Source of the DNA: Burkholderiales bacterium
Lineage (GTDB): Bacteria; Pseudomonadota; Gammaproteobacteria; Burkholderiales; UBA6910
Assembly: GCA_026005015.1 (NCBI GenBank)
Contig: BPKG01000001.1
Location: 1 to 64,000 of the forward strand
Length of the DNA: 64,000 nucleotides
Reading direction: 5' to 3'
Both the position numbers and the translations under genes were made by a program. Shown one piece after another: positions 57,239-64,000 of this stretch; the first letter of the stretch is position 1; every line of letters begins with the position of its first letter. Under the pieces are notes generated by a model. It worked only from the letters and a program-made list of their open reading frames with translations, had not been told where the DNA came from and made no database searches.

Positions 57239-58138
57239 GTGAGTCCCGAACCGCTCGCCGTCCCGCCGAGCGCCACCCTGCGCCTGCCCGACGGCCGCCG
57301 CCTCGGCTACGCCGACTACGGTGACCCGGGGGGCGTGCCGGTGCTGGTGTTTCACGGGCTGCCGGGCTCCCGCTACCAGCGGCATCCGGACCTGGGTCTG
57401 GCGGCGCGGCTCGGCGCCCGCATCGTGGCGCCGGAGCGGCCGGGGTTCGGGCTCTCCGATTCGCTGCCCTCCCGGCGCCTCACCGATTGGGCCGGGGACG
57501 TGGCGGCCCTGGTCGATGCGCTGGGCTTCGAACGTTTCGCGGTCGCTGGCGTCTCCGCCGGCGGCCCTTATGCGCTTGCCTGTGCGGCATGGCTTGCGAA
57601 ACGCGCCGCGGGGGCGGCGGTGGTGAGCGGCGTGGGCCCGCCGGGGTCGATGCCCGGCGCCATGCCTATGGCATGGACAGTACGGGCCGCGTTCCGGCTG
57701 GCGCCCCGCTTTCCCTGGCTTTTGCGCGCACCCCTAGGCGCGGCCGCCGCCCTCGGGCGCGCCCAGCCGGGGCGCTACCTGGATCTGCTCGCCTCCCACC
57801 TCCACCCGGTGGACCGGGAAGTGCTGGCGAGGCCCCCGGTGCGCGCTATGTTCGCCCAGGATCTGGCCGAGGGACTGCGGCGCGGCGCCGGGCCCTTCCT
57901 CCAGGACCTGGGGTTGCTCGCCGCCGATTGGGGCTTCGATCCGGCGACGATCGAGGTGCCGGTCGAGCTCTGGCACGGGGACGCGGACCTCATGATTCCC
58001 CTCTCCGCGGCCCTGGCCCTGGAGCGGCGGTTGAAGCGGCCGCGGCTGGAGCGGGTCTGCGGCGGCGGCCACTTCTTGGTGATCGACCGCTGGCCGGAGA
58101 TCCTCGGCCGGCTCATCGCCGCGCTCTCGACCTCTTGA
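57239..58138 (+). CDS. alpha/beta hydrolase
   Basis: A 299-residue alpha/beta-hydrolase with oxyanion HG (VFHGLPGSRYQRH), nucleophile Ser in GVSAGGPYAL, Asp in WHGDADLMIP and His in GGGHFLV. GTG start, 10 bases after ttcA, so co-transcription is likely. No specific substrate can be inferred. Confidence 0.88.
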   Translation: MSPEPLAVPPSATLRLPDGRRLGYADYGDPGGVPVLVFHGLPGSRYQRHPDLGLAARLGARIVAPERPGFGLSDSLPSRRLTDWAGDVAALVDALGFERFAVAGVSAGGPYALACAAWLAKRAAGAAVVSGVGPPGSMPGAMPMAWTVRAAFRLAPRFPWLLRAPLGAAAALGRAQPGRYLDLLASHLHPVDREVLARPPVRAMFAQDLAEGLRRGAGPFLQDLGLLAADWGFDPATIEVPVELWHGDADLMIPLSAALALERRLKRPRLERVCGGGHFLVIDRWPEILGRLIAALSTS

Positions 58139-58533
58139 GGGGCTTCTTAGGTGTCGAGAGGATGGCGATGGTGTCGCGGATCTGGACGCGGGATCCGTTC
58201 GACGACACTGGTTCCAAGGGCCGGGAACGGTTTTTTCCCAAGGGCGGAAGCGCCCCGGCAAAGGGCTCCCGATGGGGGTCAAAGAAAAAAGCTTGACATC
58301 AGAACGTTACAGGGAATCCGGAGGGCGGTCTGGACAAGGGGTTCCCGGGCGCTCCGGCGGCCCGGCGGGCCGGGGGCTGGCATGCTCTTTGCGAATTCAT
58401 CGGGAGACAGGCAGAACCTTGACCAGGGATTGGGTGCAGGAAAGGGAGAAATAGGGTGGAAACGCCACGCGCCAGCTTGGGGGAAGCGCGCCCGATTTGG
58501 GGACAAGGCCTCACGGCAACGGAGGTGGATCAC
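58139..58533. other. 395-base gap without a supported gene
   Basis: Open frames here are low-complexity and lack family features or ribosome sites. A TTGACA at 58293-58298 could be a -35 box, but no acceptable -10 box stands 16-18 bases on. The 3' part leads into the DUF3567 gene. Confidence 0.5.
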
Positions 58534-58767
58534 ATGGTCGTGCTTTATAGTAGCCAGAACTACTACGTGGTGGAGTATCCGATGCAGTGCGGCCTGGAAG
58601 TGATCGACCGCCAGACGCGGCGCGGGGTGTTTCTCACGGGAGAGCTGGCCTCCACCATCCGCGTGTCCATGGAGCACGTGCTGGCCGAGAATCCCTCCCA
58701 GGAATCCATGGACCAGTTTCTGGGCGAGTTCGAGGGATTGCTGACCCAGCCGGTCATTCTTCACTGA
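58534..58767 (+). CDS. DUF3567 family protein
   Basis: A 77-residue protein of a family nearly restricted to betaproteobacteria (MVVLYSSQNYYVVEY, ending FEGLLTQPVILH). Function unknown. ATG 58534 has a GGAGGTG site. Its 3' end overlaps the 3' end of the convergent methyltransferase-like gene by 14 bases. Confidence 0.88.
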   Translation: MVVLYSSQNYYVVEYPMQCGLEVIDRQTRRGVFLTGELASTIRVSMEHVLAENPSQESMDQFLGEFEGLLTQPVILH

Positions 58768-59572
58768 ACTTCAGGGCGCGCCCGGCGGGGTTGCTGCTCT
58801 GGCGCAGCGCCCGAACGAACGCGCCGAACGGCAGCCCCAACGCCTGTTCCAGCGCCTTTCCACGCCGCTTCAATACTTCCCATCTCAGCCTGGCCGGCGC
58901 GTCGCGCAAGGCCAGCGCGACCACGTTGCTCCCGGGCTCCGGTTGCAGGCACAGGGGTCGCGTCCCGAAGGCGGCTTCCAGGCGCTTCAAGTGCCGGGGG
59001 AGGGCCGGATCGTCTCCCAGGAGGTTCAACGCCAGCGCGCCCCCCGCCCGCAGGGCATCCCGCGCGTCGGCTAAAAAGGAAGCGTCCGCCAGGGCTGGCG
59101 CCGGACAACGGGCGTCGAAGGCATCCACCAGGAGGGCGTCCGCGGTCCCGGGGTGGGAGCGGAGGTAGTCCGCCCCGTCGCCGACCAGGACCTTCAGCCG
59201 CTCGTCGTCCTCCGGCAGATAAAAGAAGCTGCGCGCCGCGGCCACCACCCGGGGGTGAAGCTCCACCACGGTGGTGCGCACGCCGGGCAGGCGATGGTGG
59301 ATGAACTTGGCGAGGGACCCGCCCCCCAGGCCGATCATCAGCACTTCCCTCGGATGGGGGACGAAGAGCAGGAACGCCATCATCGCCCGGGTGTAGGCGA
59401 GCTCCAGCGCGTTGGGGTCCGCGAGGCGCATGGCGCTTTGCACCCGCTCGTCCCCCAGATGGAGCGCACGCACGCCGTCCTGCTCGCTGATGGCGATGCG
59501 CGGTTCTTCGCCTTCGCCCCGGCCGGCGAGGACTCGGAGCCCGAGGCGTCGCTTTCTGCCGTCAAGCGTCAC
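58754..59572 (-). CDS. spermidine synthase-like (SpeE family) protein
   Basis: A 272-residue class I Rossmann protein. Motif I is VLMIGLGGGSLAKF, with VVELHPRVV and the DALLVDAFD motif as in polyamine aminopropyltransferases. The N-terminal region differs from true SpeE (no clear polyamine-binding Asp/Tyr pattern), so the substrate is uncertain; many such betaproteobacterial proteins are simply called spermidine synthase-like. It is convergent with the DUF3567 gene and divergent from the DegQ-type gene. Confidence 0.8.
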   Translation of the reverse strand: MTLDGRKRRLGLRVLAGRGEGEEPRIAISEQDGVRALHLGDERVQSAMRLADPNALELAYTRAMMAFLLFVPHPREVLMIGLGGGSLAKFIHHRLPGVRTTVVELHPRVVAAARSFFYLPEDDERLKVLVGDGADYLRSHPGTADALLVDAFDARCPAPALADASFLADARDALRAGGALALNLLGDDPALPRHLKRLEAAFGTRPLCLQPEPGSNVVALALRDAPARLRWEVLKRRGKALEQALGLPFGAFVRALRQSSNPAGRALKFSEE

Positions 59573-59744
59573 GGTGGTCCTGGCTCCGGCCCGAGGGGCC
59601 TGACGAGAAGCAAAAATTTGTTAAGCTTGGCCGGGCGCTGGGGTAAATCCTTGCGCTCGGGAGCTTGAGCGCGCCCGCGCGCGCGAGGGAGCGTCGACGG
59701 CCCGGCCGCCCGGGGATCGCGGCAGTCTGCACGAGGAGGACTTT

Positions 59745-61094
59745 GTGAAGCGACAAGCATGGATACTGGCATGGACCGCGTTGGCCGCGGTCCTCTGGCT
59801 CCCGCCGACGGTGTCCGGGGCGCTGCCCCCAGGCCGCGCGGGGGAGATCCCGACCCTCGCCCCCATGCTGGCCGAAGTGACGCCTGGCGTGGTCAACATC
59901 GCGGTGATCTCCCGCGCCCAGGACTACGACAACCCGCTGCTGCGGGACCCGTTCTTCCGCCGCTTCTTCAACATTCCCGACCCCCGCCCCACTATCAGCG
60001 CCGGCTCCGGCGTCATCGTGGACGCGGCCCAGGGTTACGTGCTCACCAACCACCACGTCATCCAAAAGGCGGATCAGGTGGTAGTCACTACCCGGGATCG
60101 GCGCCGCTTCAACGCCCGGCTGGTGGGCAGCGACCCGGGCACGGACATCGCACTCCTCAAGATCGACGCGGACAACCTGAAGGCAATCCCTTTCGGCGAC
60201 TCCGACGCGCTGCGGGTCGGCGATTTCGTAGTGGCCATCGGCAACCCCTTCGGCCTGGGGCAGACGGCCACCTCCGGCATCGTGAGCGCGCTAGGCCGCA
60301 GCGGCATCAACGTGGAGGGCTACGAGGACTTCATTCAAACCGACGCGTCCATCAATCCCGGAAACTCCGGGGGCGCCCTAGTGAATCTCCGGGGCGAGCT
60401 GGTGGGCATCAACACGGCCATTATCGCCCCCTCCGGCGGCAACGTGGGCATCGGCTTCGCGGTGCCTTCCAACATGGCCCGCCGGGTCATGGACCAGCTC
60501 ATCCGCTTCGGCGAGGTGCGCCGGGGCTGGCTGGGGGTCACCGTGCAGGACTTGACGCCGGATCTCGCCAAGGCCCTGGGCGTCCCGCTGACCGAGGGCG
60601 CGGTGGTGGTGGAGGTGGCCGAAGGCTCCCCCGCGCAGAAGGCCGGGCTGAAACCCCGGGACATCATCACCTCGATCAACGGGCGGGCGATGCGCACTTC
60701 GAGCGAGGTGAGGAACGAGCTGGGGCTTACTCCCGTGGGCGAGCGGGTGGAGATCCGGGTGCTGCGAGAAGGCAGGCCCCTGACCCTCGCAGGCCGCATC
60801 GGGGAGGTGGGCGGACCGGGCAGCGGCGGAGTTGCCGTGCCCCAGCTCGCCGGCGCCCGCTTGGCGGACGTGGAGCGGGGCGGCCGGCCCCAGGGGGTGG
60901 GCGTGGTCTCGGTGGAGCGGGATTCGGAGGCCTGGCGGCTGGGGCTGCGCCGGGGCGACGTGATCATCGCCGTGAATCAGCGGCGGGTTGCGTCGGTAGC
61001 GGAGCTGCGGGAAGCCCTCAAGGACGCGGACCGCACCCTGGCCCTGACCATCGTGCGGGGGGACGCGGTGCTCAACCTGATCGCGCGGCGCTGA
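59745..61094 (+). CDS. periplasmic Do family serine protease (DegQ/MucD type)
   Basis: A 449-residue periplasmic quality-control protease with the complete triad H104 (LTNHHVI), D134 (GTDIALL) and S208 (INPGNSGGAL), followed by two PDZ domains (about 250-335 and 360-445). GTG start with an ACGAGGAGG site; the signal peptide ends near VSGA. The contrast with the triad-less homologue at 55154 is instructive. Confidence 0.95.
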   Translation: MKRQAWILAWTALAAVLWLPPTVSGALPPGRAGEIPTLAPMLAEVTPGVVNIAVISRAQDYDNPLLRDPFFRRFFNIPDPRPTISAGSGVIVDAAQGYVLTNHHVIQKADQVVVTTRDRRRFNARLVGSDPGTDIALLKIDADNLKAIPFGDSDALRVGDFVVAIGNPFGLGQTATSGIVSALGRSGINVEGYEDFIQTDASINPGNSGGALVNLRGELVGINTAIIAPSGGNVGIGFAVPSNMARRVMDQLIRFGEVRRGWLGVTVQDLTPDLAKALGVPLTEGAVVVEVAEGSPAQKAGLKPRDIITSINGRAMRTSSEVRNELGLTPVGERVEIRVLREGRPLTLAGRIGEVGGPGSGGVAVPQLAGARLADVERGGRPQGVGVVSVERDSEAWRLGLRRGDVIIAVNQRRVASVAELREALKDADRTLALTIVRGDAVLNLIARR

Positions 61095-61103
61095 AGCCCG
61101 AGT

Positions 61104-61337
61104 TCAAGCGGCCTGGTTTTCTTCCCGGGCTTGTGGCGCGGCGGGCCGCTTCGGCTCGGGCAACGGATAGTAGTAGTAACCCCGGATCGGCTCCTGCACT
61201 TCCTTGTAGCGCCGCTGCTCCTCCAGGTCGATTTTCTTGTCCCACCAGCGGGAGCGGGCCTTGCGCTGCTCCTCCGCGAGGTGGGGGTTCTTCTCCATGA
61301 GCTCCCGGATGAATTTGGTCACGTCCGATTCGTACAT
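61104..61337 (-). CDS. DUF3460 family protein
   Basis: A 77-residue charged protein of a family typical of betaproteobacteria (MYESDVTKFIRELMEKNP, ARSRWWDKKIDLEEQRRY). Function unknown. The shorter ATG at 61337 matches family members; the frame extends upstream for 15 codons. It is convergent with the DegQ-type gene (9 bases apart). Confidence 0.85.
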   Translation of the reverse strand: MYESDVTKFIRELMEKNPHLAEEQRKARSRWWDKKIDLEEQRRYKEVQEPIRGYYYYPLPEPKRPAAPQAREENQAA

Positions 61338-61465
61338 GGCGCACTCTGGAAGGGAATGAAGAACCGCTTGAGTGGCCGCCATTCTAGCATTCCGTGGCCG
61401 GCGCTGCGGACGCCGGCGGCCATGGTATCGTGACCGGGGCCAGGGTCGAAGGAGGAGGAAAGGTC

Positions 61466-62119
61466 ATGGAGCCGGAAAGGGAGGCGCTCGTGGGTCACGC
61501 GGGCCCGGCCGGGGTCGACCGTAGCCCGGGGGCGGCGCTCGGGCGACGCGCCCGGGCCTTCGCCGGGGCTGTGGGGGCGCTGGCGCTAGCTTTCTGCCTC
61601 CCGGGTGCCCGGGCCGCCGGAGAGGAGCGCTTCGAAGTCCCCCGGCCGCCGGGATGGAAGCTGAGCCTGTCCCTCACTTGGCCCGATCTGCGCATGCTGG
61701 AATACCTCCCGTCGGGGCAGACCCTGGAGGCGTGGCAGGACCGGTTGACAGTCCAGTCCTTCCCACGGCTCAGGGACGTATCCCTCGAGCGCTATCTCGA
61801 TTCCATCGGCCAGCAGGCACGCCGGGTCTGCGATCAGGTCCAGGTGACCGGGATCGGGAGCGGGACCTTGAACGGCTATCCGACGGCTGACATGGGGCTT
61901 TACTGCACCCGATTCGTCGAATCCGGCCAGGGGGAGATCACCCTGTTCCGGGTGGTGCAGGGCGTCGAGGGGTTGTACGTGGTGCAGCGGGCCTGGCGCG
62001 TGACGCCGTTCAGCCTCGCCGCGCCCCCCCTCAGGCTGGAGGTCATCGCCCAGTGGGCCGAGTACCTGCGGTCCATCACCGTGTGCCACCCGGCCGTTCC
62101 CGCCCATCCCTGTCCATAG
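61466..62119 (+). CDS. exported protein of unknown function
   Basis: A 217-residue protein with an extended N-region before a hydrophobic signal segment (FAGAVGALALAFCLPGARA), so it is probably secreted. The mature part has three cysteines (RRVCDQVQ, GLYCTRF, ITVCHPA) that could form a disulfide. It has no family I recognise. A strong GGAGGAGGAAAGG site precedes the ATG. It is convergent with groEL, beyond a terminator. Confidence 0.7.
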   Translation: MEPEREALVGHAGPAGVDRSPGAALGRRARAFAGAVGALALAFCLPGARAAGEERFEVPRPPGWKLSLSLTWPDLRMLEYLPSGQTLEAWQDRLTVQSFPRLRDVSLERYLDSIGQQARRVCDQVQVTGIGSGTLNGYPTADMGLYCTRFVESGQGEITLFRVVQGVEGLYVVQRAWRVTPFSLAAPPLRLEVIAQWAEYLRSITVCHPAVPAHPCP

Positions 62120-62127
62120 AGAGGCAT

Positions 62128-62152
62128 AAAAAAAGCCCCGCGTACGCGGGGC
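62128..62152 (-). terminator. rho-independent terminator of groESL
   Basis: GCCCCGCG-TA-CGCGGGGC hairpin (62135-62152) next to a run of seven A on the plus strand, that is seven T after the hairpin on the minus strand. It lies 28 bases after the groEL stop. Confidence 0.88.
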
Positions 62153-62179
62153 CTTCCGTGCCAGGTCTTCGGGTGCCGG

Positions 62180-63829
<1,650 letters not shown>

Positions 63830-63849
63830 TCATTGAACGCTTCAAAGGA

Positions 63850-64000
63850 TCAAGCGGCTTCGAGGATCCCCATGATGTCGTCTTCCCGCATCACGAGGAG
63901 CTCTTCCCCTTTCACCTTCACTGTGGTCCCCGAATACTTGCCGAAGAGCACCCGATCGCCGACCTTGACTTGCAGCGGAACGACCTTCCCGTCTTCCAGC
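63850..64000 (-). CDS. groS: co-chaperonin GroES, C-terminal part
   Basis: The last 50 codons of Gro[31 protein letters not shown], and the ending [11 protein letters not shown]. The gene runs off the window edge; its start and the groES promoter are outside. The stop lies 35 bases before the groEL start. Confidence 0.96.
   Translation of the reverse strand, partial: LEDGKVVPLQVKVGDRVLFGKYSGTTVKVKGEELLVMREDDIMGILEAA

Noticed and set aside
58293-58320. Sigma-70 promoter at TTGACA 58293
   Set aside because: The -35 box is perfect but no acceptable -10 hexamer follows at 16-18 bases.
58151-58603. A 150-codon plus-strand frame in the gap after the hydrolase gene
   Set aside because: Low-complexity translation, no ribosome site, and it overlaps the DUF3567 gene in another frame.

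Overview
The window is GC-rich chromosomal DNA of a betaproteobacterium. Two small families found mainly in that class (DUF3567 at 58534, DUF3460 at 61104) and the gene order suhB-trmJ-cysE-iscR-iscS-iscA point there. I cannot place the genus from sequence alone.

Layout. 20-3612: a HlyB/HlyD-type type I secretion pair, the HlyB gene broken by one extra base. 3652-31736: mostly housekeeping genes: nadC, a haloacid dehalogenase, clpB behind a sigma-32 promoter, a membrane sensor Ser/Thr kinase, dapA-bamC, a WalJ-like metallo-beta-lactamase protein, the ribosomal oxygenase roxA, a peroxiredoxin, slyD, mutS, suhB, trmJ, cysE, a short isc cluster with an IscR site, an ECF sigma/zinc-finger anti-sigma pair, a GGDEF protein and a quinone oxidoreductase. 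31794-44722: a large mercury-resistance island. 44760-45450: remains of an IS5-type element. 45414-48075: an AraC regulator and a divergent three-gene group (AhpD-like, SRPBCC, peroxiredoxin-like). 48093-56185: aldo/keto reductase, transporters, AzlCD, a nitrilase, an orphan MerR regulator, and an intradiol-dioxygenase-like protein overlapping a protease-like protein that has lost its catalytic triad. 56359-64000: ttcA, hydrolase, DUF3567, spermidine-synthase-like, DegQ/MucD-type protease, DUF3460, an exported protein, groEL and partial groES.

The mercury island is the main point of interest. It encodes three MerA reductases (one without a heavy-metal-associated (HMA) head, one with an intact head, one with a frameshifted head), MerT, MerP, a MerC-like transporter, MerE, a MerB-like organomercurial lyase, MerR, broken MerD and two broken MerR genes. 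Genes not normally part of mer operons sit among them: a patatin, an EAL-domain protein, a CBS-domain protein, an unrecognised protein between merC and merB, and an ECF sigma factor with a cysteine-rich tail. Three promoters in the island, and a fourth in front of the orphan MerR gene at 53986, share one design: TTGAC(T/A/C), a 19-bp spacer, and a 6-4-6 dyad directly after the -35 box. That is the classical MerR-activated promoter. One of the three lies directly in front of the ECF sigma gene, which suggests a MerR-to-sigma-factor cascade.

Several otherwise well-conserved genes carry single-base indels (HlyB, a small lipoprotein, merD, a second merR, the merA3 head, a D-threonine-aldolase-like gene). 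Some may be assembly or read errors, so those genes should not be taken as dead without read support.
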